64,000 nucleotides of DNA, from contig JAURPJ010000071.1 in NCBI GenBank assembly GCA_030835305.1, forward strand, positions 1 to 64,000, read 5' to 3'. The notes under the pieces are model-generated. The model worked only from the letters and a program-made list of their open reading frames with translations. It was not told the origin of the DNA and did not search any database. The translations under genes and the position numbers were made by a program. The stretch is from Verrucomicrobiota bacterium (GTDB lineage: Bacteria > Verrucomicrobiota > Verrucomicrobiia > Verrucomicrobiales > Akkermansiaceae). Shown here in pieces: positions 17,430 through 27,042 of this stretch; position 1 is the stretch's first letter, and the number at the start of each line of letters is the position of its first letter.

Positions 17430-19940
17430 ATGAGTATCATCCGCACTTTTCTCCCAACTCGACCTGGCATCACGGCGTGGTTCCTTTTCGTATCGACTTC
17501 TTTGGGACACGCCGGGACGCCATCGCCATCAAGTGAGCTTCCGTCACTCGAACAAGCCCGTGAAATCGGGCGCAAACATTCAACCTTGTTGGCATCGAGG
17601 GGAGCCTTCCCGGAAACAATCGGAGCACCAGCTGCCAATCTCGCGGGCTTTAAGAAGAGCATCGCGCCCATTCTCAACAAGACCTGCCTGGAGTGCCACG
17701 GCCCCAGGAAAGCCAAGGGCAAGTTTCGCATCGACACTCTCGATCCGGATCTCATCGAGGGTGGCGATGTCGATTGGTGGTTGGAGGTTCTCGATGCCGT
17801 GAGCAATGGCGAAATGCCGCCCGAAGACGCTGATGTCCAAACCACTGATGGAGAACTCGCCAAGGTCACGGAGTGGCTGAACTCTGAAATTCAGAAGGCC
17901 TCGACTCAGCGGCGAAATGAAGGGGGGTATTCTTCCTTCCGTCGCATGACGCGATATGAGTACGATTACGCGCTGCAAGACCTTTTGGGACTTTCCTACT
18001 CTCTTTCCGGAAAGCTGCCTCCTGAAGCGGCCTCGGAAAACGGATTTAAGAACAGCTCGGACATGCTGCAAATGTCGGCAATGCAGTTTGAGATCTATCG
18101 AGAAACCGCACTCAAGGCGCTCAAGCATGTGACCGTCCTCGGCGAACAACCCGGGATGGTAGTCTACCGGCTCCCCAATTCGGACCAAGCTTCATCAAAA
18201 ATTGTCCCCAAGAACATCAGCGCGATCCATCGCCTCACTGAAAAAGTAAAAAAAGGGCAGACACCTCCAAAGACAGTCACCTTTGATAAGAGGAAACGCT
18301 CGGTGAAGTTTAATCTCAGCAATCACCTCCCCGATGAAGGCACGATGAGAATCACCCTCCGGGCCGCGCGTTCGACGCTGAAGCCCGATGAATTTGCGAG
18401 CCTGCGTTTTCACTTCAGTGCTCACACCAGCAATAACGCCAACTTTTCCGAGGTCATCTCCAAGCGCGACATTCCGGTCACAGGAACGACCGACAAGCCC
18501 CAGTTGATCCACCTGGACATCCCGCTCAGCGAAATCCAACGCAACCCGTTTCGAAACAATAAGGAGAAGTTCCCGAGGAGAGACGAATTTCTGACGATCG
18601 AATGCCAAACCAGCACGCGGGGAAAGGAGCCGCTCACCATTCTCGTCGATTTCATCGAAGTCAGCGCCCCGTTTTTCGAACAGTGGCCGCCGCAAAGTCA
18701 TCAGGAGATTTTCTTCGAGAGTAAGAACAAAGCAAATGAAGAGGTCTATGCCCGTGAAGTCCTGACGCGATTCATGGTGCTTGCCTGGCGCCGGCCGCTT
18801 AACGCAAAGGAAGTGGACCCCTTCGTGAACTTGTTTGCGAAATACCGTCCAGAGTTTGCCACGATGGAAGAGGCGATGCTGGAAGTCTTGGCCACGGTTC
18901 TGGCGACGCCGGAGTTTCTTTACCTGACACAGCCAGATTCCGAGACCATCAGTGATTTGGAGTTGGCCAGTCGCCTTTCGTTTTTTCTATGGTCCAGTAT
19001 TCCTGACGAGGAACTACTGACGCTCGCCTGGAAGGGTACGCTCACGAAGCCGGAGATTCTGGACGCCCAGATCGAACGCATGTTGGCCGATCCACGATCT
19101 GGTCGTTTCTCGAAACACTTCGTGCAGCAATGGCTTGGTTTGGACGGGCTCAATAGCGTGGTCCATGTGAAGGACATCGCGCTCATGGAAGCGATGCAGG
19201 AAGAACCCATCGCCTTCTTCAAAGACGTCTTAAAGAACAACGACAGCGTGATGGATTTCCTCCACTCCGACTACGCGGTGGTGAACGAACGGCTGGCGGC
19301 ACATTATCGGATCGGAAATGTTTACGGCCCGCACTTCCGCAGAGTGCCTGTCACGCCCGAAGCGAATCGCGGCGGAATCCTGACCAACGCCGCGATACTC
19401 ACCATGAATTCCGATGGCAAGGATTCCCACCCGCTCAAACGCGGAATCTGGATGCTTGAACGAATCCTCCATGATCCTCCCCCGCCCGCTCCTCCGAATG
19501 TCCCGGAGGTCGATTTGACAGACCCGAGGATTCTGGAAATGACGCTTAAGGAGCGTATCGAAGACCACCGCAACAAACCGGCATGCATTTCGTGCCACGC
19601 CAAAATTGACCCATGGGGAATTGCTTTCGAAAACTACGACGCGCTGGGCGCCTTCCGAACCAACATAAAAAGCAAACCGATCGATGCCACATCGATACTT
19701 TTCAATAAACAGGAACTGGCTGGCATGGATGGCCTGAAGCGCTATCTCCTCACAGATCGCCAGGATCAATTTTCCCGCGCAATGGTTCATAAAATGACCA
19801 CCTACGCCCTCGGACGTCCGCTGACTTTCAGCGATCATGCCGGGATCGACGCGCTGACATTGAACTTCAGAAAAAAGGATGATCGCCTGAGTGACTTGAT
19901 TCATCTCATCATCCACAGCAGTCTCTTCAACTCAAAATAG
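17430..19940 (+). CDS. DUF1587/DUF1592/DUF1588/DUF1585 surface cytochrome protein (PSD3-PSD4-PSCyt3-PSD2)
   Basis: An 836-residue exported protein (hydrophobic N-terminus to about residue 28). CLECH at 86-90 begins an N-terminal c-type cytochrome, with NGEMPPEDAD downstream giving a likely axial Met. DUF1587 follows (YSSFRRMTRYEYDYALQDLL), then beta-rich middle residues, DUF1595 and DUF1592 (LAWRRPLNAKEV, SRLSFFLWSSIPDEELL, QWLGLDGL), DUF1588 (RGGILTNAAILTMNSDG; KRGIWMLERIL) with a second heme motif CISCH at 719-723, and DUF1585 at the end (TTYALGRPLTFSD). The order is the family's standard one. These proteins are hallmark PVC envelope redox proteins without an assigned reaction. The DUF1552 partner begins 17 bases later. 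Confidence 0.92.
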   Translation: MSIIRTFLPTRPGITAWFLFVSTSLGHAGTPSPSSELPSLEQAREIGRKHSTLLASRGAFPETIGAPAANLAGFKKSIAPILNKTCLECHGPRKAKGKFRIDTLDPDLIEGGDVDWWLEVLDAVSNGEMPPEDADVQTTDGELAKVTEWLNSEIQKASTQRRNEGGYSSFRRMTRYEYDYALQDLLGLSYSLSGKLPPEAASENGFKNSSDMLQMSAMQFEIYRETALKALKHVTVLGEQPGMVVYRLPNSDQASSKIVPKNISAIHRLTEKVKKGQTPPKTVTFDKRKRSVKFNLSNHLPDEGTMRITLRAARSTLKPDEFASLRFHFSAHTSNNANFSEVISKRDIPVTGTTDKPQLIHLDIPLSEIQRNPFRNNKEKFPRRDEFLTIECQTSTRGKEPLTILVDFIEVSAPFFEQWPPQSHQEIFFESKNKANEEVYAREVLTRFMVLAWRRPLNAKEVDPFVNLFAKYRPEFATMEEAMLEVLATVLATPEFLYLTQPDSETISDLELASRLSFFLWSSIPDEELLTLAWKGTLTKPEILDAQIERMLADPRSGRFSKHFVQQWLGLDGLNSVVHVKDIALMEAMQEEPIAFFKDVLKNNDSVMDFLHSDYAVVNERLAAHYRIGNVYGPHFRRVPVTPEANRGGILTNAAILTMNSDGKDSHPLKRGIWMLERILHDPPPPAPPNVPEVDLTDPRILEMTLKERIEDHRNKPACISCHAKIDPWGIAFENYDALGAFRTNIKSKPIDATSILFNKQELAGMDGLKRYLLTDRQDQFSRAMVHKMTTYALGRPLTFSDHAGIDALTLNFRKKDDRLSDLIHLIIHSSLFNSK

Positions 19941-19957
19941 CAACAGAAAACCGGATA

Positions 19958-21355
19958 ATGAGCCACAAGACCTCCTCCATGAACCGTCGCAATTTCCTTC
20001 GGGGAACCGGCGTCGCTCTCGGCCTGCCCTGGCTGGAAACTTTTGCCGCAGATGACTCCAATGCGGATCCTGCTCCAAAACGATTTGTGAGCATTTACCA
20101 TCCGGACGGCGTCGGCCTGCCAGTCAAGGAAGATCCGGCCTGGAAGGATTGGAGCTGGTTCCCTCGAGGAGGCGAGAGAGATTTCAAACTCACCAAAGTT
20201 CTCGATGTGCTCGAGCCTTTGCGAAAAGAGATCACCATCTACTCAGGACTTTCCCATCCGGCGGCACGAACCGTTCACGGTCATTCCAACGCCGATCAGT
20301 ATCTGACCGGCGCGGCCATCGGCGGGCACGGGGCTTACAAAAATTCGATCTCCATTGATCAGGTCTATGCCGAGCAAGTGGGACATTTCACACGCCACTC
20401 TTCTCTCGTGATGTCGACCAATGGTGGTGTCGGCGGACCACGGGGAGCGCAGACCCAATCCTACAACCGGAGTGGACGGCCCATCCCGGCCTTGAACCAT
20501 CCCAAACAGATCTTCGACATGCTCTTTGTCACCAGCGGCAGGGAAGCTGCGGCCAAGTTGGCACGGAGCAAAAGCGCGCTGGACCTTCTGATCGCCAATA
20601 CACGCTCCTTCGGGCGGAAGCTATCCAAACACGATCAGGAAACGCTGGAGCAATATCTTGATGCTGTCCGCGACACCGAAGTGAAGCTGGAAAAAGCCCG
20701 CAAGTGGATCGATACGCCGGTTCCAAAAGTGGATACCCGAAACCTCACTTTGGAGGCTGGCCCCAAGGAAGCGAAACTCTATTTCGAAACGATGTACGAG
20801 CTGATTTATCTATCCTTCGTCAGTGATTCGACCCGTGTGGCGACCTTCCAACTGGGCCGTGAAAATGGGGGCGGCCCTCACGACCTTCTCTCAAAGGCGG
20901 TCGGGCTGGGGAATGCCCACGGCTTAACGCACGCCGTCAAGAAGCCAAAGGGATGGGAGAATCTCGGTACCTACAACCGGTATCAAGCGGAGGAATTTGG
21001 ACGCTTCATCCAGAAGCTCAAGGATACCAAGGAACCAAATGGCCAGGGAAGCATTCTGGACAATACCTTTGCGATGCATGGTTCTGCCTCCAGTAGTTTC
21101 CACCTTTCCCGCAACTACCCCATTATATCGGCCGGAGGCAAAAACCTCGGTTTCGAGAACGGCCGCTATCTCAAATTTGGCAAGGGCAATGAAGACAACC
21201 AGGCCGGAGCCGGAATCGTGACTGACCGTGGCTGGCAAGGCAAAGTCGAGGTAGAAGAACTCCCGCTTTCCCAACTCTTCATCACCATTTTGCAACGACT
21301 CGGCGTCGAGACGAACTCCTTCGCGGGAATCAACGGCACCTTGAGCAGGGTTTGA
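19958..21355 (+). CDS. Tat-exported DUF1552 (HXXSHH) protein
   Basis: 465 residues; an internal ATG at 19979 begins directly at the twin-arginine motif MNRRNFLRGTGVALG and may be the true start. The DUF1552 pattern is unbroken: FVSIYHPDGVG, WFPRGG, ITIYSGLSHP, HSNADQYLTG, SIDQVYAEQVG and RGAQTQSYNRSG, with the late conserved FAMHGSASSSFH block before the AGG loop. Proteins of this family and DUF1501 share an alkaline-phosphatase-like look, but the function is unknown. The 17-base gap and the constant pairing of these families in PVC genomes argue for an operon and probably one complex with the upstream cytochrome. Confidence 0.92.
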   Translation: MSHKTSSMNRRNFLRGTGVALGLPWLETFAADDSNADPAPKRFVSIYHPDGVGLPVKEDPAWKDWSWFPRGGERDFKLTKVLDVLEPLRKEITIYSGLSHPAARTVHGHSNADQYLTGAAIGGHGAYKNSISIDQVYAEQVGHFTRHSSLVMSTNGGVGGPRGAQTQSYNRSGRPIPALNHPKQIFDMLFVTSGREAAAKLARSKSALDLLIANTRSFGRKLSKHDQETLEQYLDAVRDTEVKLEKARKWIDTPVPKVDTRNLTLEAGPKEAKLYFETMYELIYLSFVSDSTRVATFQLGRENGGGPHDLLSKAVGLGNAHGLTHAVKKPKGWENLGTYNRYQAEEFGRFIQKLKDTKEPNGQGSILDNTFAMHGSASSSFHLSRNYPIISAGGKNLGFENGRYLKFGKGNEDNQAGAGIVTDRGWQGKVEVEELPLSQLFITILQRLGVETNSFAGINGTLSRV

Positions 21356-21391
21356 GATCAACTTAATTGCATTGAGCCCCGGAAGCCCGTG

Positions 21392-24300
21392 TTATCGGCT
21401 CACGACACGGACCCGAAGGAATTGCCGGACCGTCGACAGACTTTCGTCCGATCTCGTCGAGACCGTGACGGTCCCATTCGAGTTATAGCTTTTTAGGCGA
21501 CGAGTTGTCAGCGGAGTCCACGAGATCAGATCCGGTGAAGATTCGATGATGACCACAACGTCATCTGATCCGAGATTTTGATCATACTCAAGAGTAAGGA
21601 AAGTCTCTTCGCCCACGGCGGTGAAGTCAGTCTCAATGCGGCCCCCGACAGCGTATTCGACCAAGTTGAAAATCCCGTTGCCGTTATCGTCTGCAGCAGG
21701 GTCGCCTGAGAAAGTCGTGGAGTCTGTCGCGCCCGGAGTGCCGCCGGGGAATGAGCTCGATCGCCAACTGGCCGGATCGGAAAGATCGGGAGCTTCCCCT
21801 GGAGCGATGAGGGTGAGGCTCGGCCCGCCACCATCGGGGAAGCTGCTCCAGGAATGATCATCGCGGTAATGGAAATCGAAAATCGTGGCACCGAGGTAAT
21901 CGACAAGAGCAATGCGTTCACCGCCATTGTTCAACGCGGTATCGTTTTCAAAAAAACCGACGATGTCGGCGAGTTCGACCGGTGTAAAGGCAGCGGGATC
22001 CCGAGCGATCACGAGCCGATCACCCGCGACCAGAGTCGTATTCTGAGCAAAAGTGAAATCTATTCCTTCGGTGAAGGATGCCCCACCTAATTCGATGGCG
22101 TTGTTTGAGATATTGAGGAGTTCGATGAATTCCCGTCCTGTTTCCCCGGCGGGTGGGTGGTAGTTAAGTTCCGAAACAATCAGATTCTCCGAGCTGGCAG
22201 GCGTCCCTACGACGAAGGACGCTTCGGTGAGGGCGGACCATTCACCGGCATCGAGAACACGAGCTTTGATTGTGAGGGACCGGGTGAGATCTACCGGCCC
22301 CGAGTAGCTCGTGCCAAGGGAGTTACCAGTCCATGTTTGGCGGGGATCGGAACCATCAATGGTGTAATAAATCGTTCCCCCCTCAGCGGTCAGAGCAAGA
22401 TCAAATCCCGGAGCGACTTGTCCCCCGTGTTGGGAAAGATTCGGCGGATCAACATCAGGATAGAGTCCGTGAATCCGGAGTTGGGAAATAACATGACCGG
22501 GACGAACAGGAAAAAACTCGCTATTGATGCGATCGCGCTCGGCGGCCCATTCGCCATCGCGGGTGTAGGGAGAGGCCCGCCGTTGATCACCCCAACGAGC
22601 CGACTCGCCAATGACCGCACTTTCAATTTCCTGCGCCCGGGTTTCAAAGCGAAAGCTGGCATTTTGCGGAGTGAGCGCTCCGCCGTTAAAGAGATGCTTA
22701 TAGGCCCGATCGGCATATCGAAGTTGGAACTCCGGGTTATTATCCTTCAGACGGATATAGATTGAAGCGATGCTGTCAGTGATGTCGTTATTGCTGTTCC
22801 GGGAACTGGAATAGATCGGAAATGGGTATGAGAAATTGCGCGTACCCATGGGATCGATCATGGAATACTCCATGTCCCAGGCGTAGGCCTGCCAGAGACC
22901 CGGTGGGTTGTTACGCCGAACAAGGCGCATGTTATTGTGGCCAAAATCGTCCGGACCATCGCGCGTCTGCATGAACTGATGGATGAGCATGTAGTCGATA
23001 AGATTATCGACATCAATGTATTCCCGCTTGAGCGTTTCATACTCTTCCCTGGTATCGAGAAGGTTGTTGGAATAGACGATCATTTCGTCCCAGTGAACCT
23101 TACTGCCCGACTGAACTTCCACGCTGAAGCGTCGACTCACGGCATCGTAGTCGGCATCGTCTCCGCCAAAGTGGTCCTCGCCAAACGAGCCATCGGGTCG
23201 TTCGGTGGGATTGTAGAGTCCCCAGTAGGTTCCATTCAGGAAGAGGTGGACGAAGGTTGATCCGGAGTGAGGCTGTCCCATGGCTCCCTGAGTGTCTTTC
23301 GCAAAGGAGTCCTGCAGGAAGGTTGTTGATTGGCGGTCAAGCGAACGCGAACTGGTCCAGCTGTTGGCATTCTGCGCACGGAGGACAACGGTATTAAATT
23401 TTTGCGCTACAAAATCTTCCCCGAAGAGCGGGTAATTGAGCTTCTTCGGCCCGTAATCGGCACGGAAGAGGAGGCGGAGAGAGTTCTTGGGGTTTCCCCT
23501 CGAACCATTGCCATGCATGCGAAGACCGGCGTTGGTTTGCATGGATGCGTTGAAATTATCAGGGTCGATGAACTCAATGGAAACAGGTCGTTCCCAGGCG
23601 ATACCCCTGCCGCCGGTGTTGGCAAGTATGCCGATGGAGTTATCGAAAAGATTGGCCGGATCAGTGACCAGGGAAAGGGTGCGAATGGATTTCAGAGCAG
23701 AGTCGAATTCCCCCCGGTAGGCCGGATCATTCACGACGTCGGGATCCATGTTGGATTGCTTGATGATGTCGGAAGTAAAGAGGTAGGTCTGGGTATCGAT
23801 GTTGGTCGCAGTGAGGCCCGCTTTGAAAGCAGCGGCCCGAAGCACGGTCGTACCAGTGATGGAAACGCTGGCTGGGGCCACCGAGGTCGTGCCATTGGTG
23901 GCGGTGGGATCTGTTCCGTCGGTGGTGTAAACGATCGTCGCTCCGGGCGTCTCCGTGGTGATGTTCACGGTGAAAGGGGCATCATAGAACCCACGGTCGA
24001 TATCAAAATTGGTATCGGCCACGAAGCCACTGGTGGCCGTCCCGTTCTCTTCGCCCGGAGTCGGCAAAGAGAGGTAACCCGCCTGCGAGTAGGAGATATC
24101 GGTCCGTTGGGAAGGGTAGTTGAACTCGTTGATCACGGTGCTTCCGTCGGGAGTGATCAGAGCAAGGTAGCCGCCTCTGGCAGAAATTTTAAAGTTGGTA
24201 TGAAGCTCGGAAAGCCCCCTGCTGGTTCCGCTCGCAAAAACGATAAGGTAGGAATCACCACCGAGGAAGATCCCTTCGGGGAAGGTCCACTCGGTGGGCC

Positions 24301-25288
24301 TTGCTGGATCGCTGGTGAGGTGATACCCATCGAGACCAATGGCAAAGGCATTTGGGTTGTAGATTTCAATCCAATCGGAAAAATTTCCATCTTCGTCCGC
24401 AAAGTCACTATCGTTGCTGGCGAGGAATTCATTAAGGACCGGCGGAAGCACGGGCACATCGACACCCACGGTAATCTCGGAAGTCACCGGACCACCATCG
24501 TTTGCGGCAGTGAGGATGTATGTGGTTGTAGTGTTCGGACTGACCAAAAAGCTACCCGAGGTGGCATCGATGACACCAACACCGTTGTTTATCTCGGCCG
24601 TATCAGCACCGGTGATTTGCCAATCCAGTGTGGTGGATTCTCCGCTGGCGATGAGAGAGGGTGTCGCGGAAAATGATTCGATGACTGGAACCGGGAAGGC
24701 ACTCCGAACCTGGTAACCATTGAGGTGCACATTTCCAAATCCATTGGCGACGAGGTTGATCGTCTGGCTGGTTCCATCGGCAACAAAAGTCCCCGTCACA
24801 TTTTGACCAAAAGATCCCGGAGCCCCGGAAGCACGGACGTTCACGGTATTCCCTTCACCATCACCGAAAGTCATGACACGACTGCTGCAGCAGCTTCGAA
24901 GGTCGGTGAAGAACAGCTGGATCGAGTACGCCTGCCCGACGACCAGCTCTCCTCCACCTACGGTGATCGCAGTCGAAGTTCCTCCGCCAAACTCCACGTT
25001 GTTGAGCAAACGATCGAGACCGGGATCCAGCGTGCTTCGGCCGGCCAACGCGACGCTTGCCGCTGAATTAGGCAGGAGCGCATTCGTTGGAGAAAAATCG
25101 ACCCCATTGGCCGTCACCAAACCCGTTGCGGCGGTTCCGTTCAAGGCTTCGACAAGGGACCCGTCCGTCAGAATGACAGAAGGATCGGCAGTATCCGAAG
25201 CAAACGCCCAGGAAATTGGTGCTGCTATAAGAGGCGTTCCCACAGTGATGCCCACCGAAGTAACAAGGGTCAGAAAAACAAAATTCAT
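21392..25288 (-). CDS. large secreted mosaic protein: lamin-tail, chitobiase-like and CotH domains
   Basis: This 1298-residue protein has a signal peptide (1-22). Module order: an N-terminal beta-sandwich (about 25-197); an Ig-like domain (200-278); a lamin-tail domain (281-420; PVLNEFLASNDSDF, DWIEIYNPNAF); a chitobiase C-terminal-like repeat (430-500; TIVYTTDGTDPT); a CotH kinase-like domain (about 530-880; WERPVSIEFID, LRMHGNGSRG, GTYWGLYNPTERPD); a second chitobiase-like repeat (TIYYTIDGSDPRQTW); and a second lamin-tail domain (NLIVSELNYHPPAGETG). CotH domains phosphorylate proteins in spores, while large secreted versions in PVC bacteria are unexplained. No sorting signal is visible at the C-terminus. 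It converges with the DUF1552 gene and is divergent from the beta-helix gene. Confidence 0.86.
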   Translation of the reverse strand: MNFVFLTLVTSVGITVGTPLIAAPISWAFASDTADPSVILTDGSLVEALNGTAATGLVTANGVDFSPTNALLPNSAASVALAGRSTLDPGLDRLLNNVEFGGGTSTAITVGGGELVVGQAYSIQLFFTDLRSCCSSRVMTFGDGEGNTVNVRASGAPGSFGQNVTGTFVADGTSQTINLVANGFGNVHLNGYQVRSAFPVPVIESFSATPSLIASGESTTLDWQITGADTAEINNGVGVIDATSGSFLVSPNTTTTYILTAANDGGPVTSEITVGVDVPVLPPVLNEFLASNDSDFADEDGNFSDWIEIYNPNAFAIGLDGYHLTSDPARPTEWTFPEGIFLGGDSYLIVFASGTSRGLSELHTNFKISARGGYLALITPDGSTVINEFNYPSQRTDISYSQAGYLSLPTPGEENGTATSGFVADTNFDIDRGFYDAPFTVNITTETPGATIVYTTDGTDPTATNGTTSVAPASVSITGTTVLRAAAFKAGLTATNIDTQTYLFTSDIIKQSNMDPDVVNDPAYRGEFDSALKSIRTLSLVTDPANLFDNSIGILANTGGRGIAWERPVSIEFIDPDNFNASMQTNAGLRMHGNGSRGNPKNSLRLLFRADYGPKKLNYPLFGEDFVAQKFNTVVLRAQNANSWTSSRSLDRQSTTFLQDSFAKDTQGAMGQPHSGSTFVHLFLNGTYWGLYNPTERPDGSFGEDHFGGDDADYDAVSRRFSVEVQSGSKVHWDEMIVYSNNLLDTREEYETLKREYIDVDNLIDYMLIHQFMQTRDGPDDFGHNNMRLVRRNNPPGLWQAYAWDMEYSMIDPMGTRNFSYPFPIYSSSRNSNNDITDSIASIYIRLKDNNPEFQLRYADRAYKHLFNGGALTPQNASFRFETRAQEIESAVIGESARWGDQRRASPYTRDGEWAAERDRINSEFFPVRPGHVISQLRIHGLYPDVDPPNLSQHGGQVAPGFDLALTAEGGTIYYTIDGSDPRQTWTGNSLGTSYSGPVDLTRSLTIKARVLDAGEWSALTEASFVVGTPASSENLIVSELNYHPPAGETGREFIELLNISNNAIELGGASFTEGIDFTFAQNTTLVAGDRLVIARDPAAFTPVELADIVGFFENDTALNNGGERIALVDYLGATIFDFHYRDDHSWSSFPDGGGPSLTLIAPGEAPDLSDPASWRSSSFPGGTPGATDSTTFSGDPAADDNGNGIFNLVEYAVGGRIETDFTAVGEETFLTLEYDQNLGSDDVVVIIESSPDLISWTPLTTRRLKSYNSNGTVTVSTRSDESLSTVRQFLRVRVVSR

Positions 25289-25445
25289 TGCGTGCGCTCC
25301 AGTCTCGCAAATTTTTCGTTCCCTCTCGACCTCAAAATAAATCCGAACTGGTTTTCGCCATCGTCGGTGGAATATTCAAGGCCGTCAAAATTCAGAGCTG
25401 GAAACGACAACGGTTTGGTGAAACACTCTCCGGAATCTCAAGCTT

Positions 25446-26939
25446 ATGAAAAGACTGCAGAACATTTTTCCGGCGCTCTGTTTGAGTGCTCTTCAACTCC
25501 TTAATGCCGCTGAACTTCATGTCCCAAAGGATCACCCGACCATCTCGGCAGCGATTGAGAAGGGACAAAGCGGCGACGTTATTCTGGTGGCTCCGGGAAC
25601 CTACCGGGAACGTATCCAATTGAAACCCAACCTCACCCTGCGCAGTCTGGGAGGGGATGAGAGAGGAAAGCTCGGACTCAAACGGGCCGAAGCGACCATC
25701 ATCGACGGAAGTGGAGGACAGGACGATCACCCCGGCGTAAGCATGGCCGAAGGCGCAGGCCTCGACGGTTTCACCGTGACGGGCGTGGGAACTTACGACC
25801 AGGTAAAATGGCAAAAGGCTTGGGATGAAAAGGGAGAGAATCAGTCTCATGAACACATTGGAGGATTTGGCGTTCCGGGGATTGCCATCAATGCCGTGAA
25901 TTGCCTGGTCCGTCACAACATCATCCATCACATCGGAGACACCGGAATTGCCATTCGTGGGGCGAAAGGAAAACAGAGTTCCCCACTGGTCATCGAAAAT
26001 ATCTGCTACCGAAACATGGGAGGTGGCATTGGCTCGATGATGGGATCCACCGCCGTGATTGAGCAAAATCATTGCTTTGAAAATTTCTACGCGGGCATCG
26101 GACACAACAACGCCAGTCCGGTGGTCCGCGGAAATGTCTGCCATGGCAACGTCCGGGCAGGAATTGGCATCAGCGAAAGCGCAAGTCCGTTGGTCAGCAA
26201 AAACCGTTGCTATGGAAATCGAAGAGCCGGGATTGGCATCCGCACCGGGAAAGAAACTAGGCCCATCGTTGAGAATAACGACTGTTACGAAAACGAGATG
26301 GCAGGCATTGGTTGCGACGAAGAAGCATCCCCGGTCATTCGTGGGAATCGATGCAAACGGAACAAGCTGGCAGGCATTGGAGTTCGCTCAAATTCGGCGG
26401 CATACATTCTTGAGAACCACTGCCATGAAAATGGGGCCGCTGGCATTGGAATCAGCACCGCCGGGGCCGTGATCGTTCGAAATCAAATCGAGAATAATAA
26501 AACCGCCGGAATTGGAATCAGTGGAAAATCCAAAGCCAGCGTCATCGAGAACACTTGTCTGGAAAACCGCCTCGTTGCGGTTGGAATTCCAAACGGCGGC
26601 GAGGCTCTTCTTCACGGAAACACCCTCGTCCGAACCGGAGGAATGCCACCCATCGTTGCTATCTTCGAAGGTTCCAAGACCATCTTAACCGGCAACACCA
26701 TCAAGGGTGGAGGGATCGCCGGAATCATGCTGAGTGGGCGCCTCGATGCTTTCGGAAACTCCATCGAAGGGCAAAATGGCGCGAACGGAATTCTTGCCAG
26801 AGAGGGGAGCGAAGTCGTGCTTTCGGGCAACGCGATCAAGGGCTACCGTACTCCGGTTTCAGACCAGAACGCAAAATCCGTCGTTGAGGTGGACAAGCCG
26901 AAAAAGGACGCGCCCTCAAAAGCAAGGGCAGGGCGTTAA
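25446..26939 (+). CDS. secreted right-handed parallel beta-helix protein with Cys/Asn ladders
   Basis: 497 residues with a signal peptide (1-22, ending LNAAE). The opening HVPKDHPTISAAIEKGQSGDVILVAPGTY block is the usual start of NosD/pectate-lyase-like helices. From about residue 195 to 395 there are around eight coils of 22-24 residues, each with a near-invariant AGIG turn followed by (N/E)N-x-C-(Y/H/K/L)-x-N, for example RAGIGIRTG, MAGIGCDEE, LAGIGVRSN and AAGIGISTA. This predicts stacked Cys and Asn ladders inside the helix. Binding or lyase activity on polysaccharide is possible; no catalytic residues can be named. The start overlaps no neighbour and is divergent from the CotH gene. Confidence 0.84.
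   Translation: MKRLQNIFPALCLSALQLLNAAELHVPKDHPTISAAIEKGQSGDVILVAPGTYRERIQLKPNLTLRSLGGDERGKLGLKRAEATIIDGSGGQDDHPGVSMAEGAGLDGFTVTGVGTYDQVKWQKAWDEKGENQSHEHIGGFGVPGIAINAVNCLVRHNIIHHIGDTGIAIRGAKGKQSSPLVIENICYRNMGGGIGSMMGSTAVIEQNHCFENFYAGIGHNNASPVVRGNVCHGNVRAGIGISESASPLVSKNRCYGNRRAGIGIRTGKETRPIVENNDCYENEMAGIGCDEEASPVIRGNRCKRNKLAGIGVRSNSAAYILENHCHENGAAGIGISTAGAVIVRNQIENNKTAGIGISGKSKASVIENTCLENRLVAVGIPNGGEALLHGNTLVRTGGMPPIVAIFEGSKTILTGNTIKGGGIAGIMLSGRLDAFGNSIEGQNGANGILAREGSEVVLSGNAIKGYRTPVSDQNAKSVVEVDKPKKDAPSKARAGR
26040..26570 (+). repeat. in-gene tandem coil repeats of about 66-75 bases
   Basis: Within the beta-helix gene, degenerate units of roughly 66-75 bases recur about eight times, each carrying GC(A/G)GG(C/A/G)ATTGG, which encodes the AGIG turn. 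The units vary in length and sequence too much for a recent DNA-level expansion; they reflect the protein's coil periodicity. It is listed because the periodic DNA signal could be mistaken for a non-coding repeat. Confidence 0.6.
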
Positions 26940-27042
26940 TATGGTGAGGTTCCTGATGCGACAACCACTCAAAGAATGGCCACCATCACGAAGACCGGAA
27001 TAATCAAAGCGACCTTTCGAAGATCAGTCTTCTACTCGGGCC

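Noticed and set aside
23330-24676. 448-codon plus-strand open frame within the CotH gene
   Set aside because: It is antisense to a well-supported multidomain protein; composition is Gly/Arg-rich with no family features.
26040-26570. CRISPR-like or minisatellite periodicity
   Set aside because: The units are in frame, unequal in length and encode the AGIG coils of a beta-helix; there are no identical repeats and no spacers.
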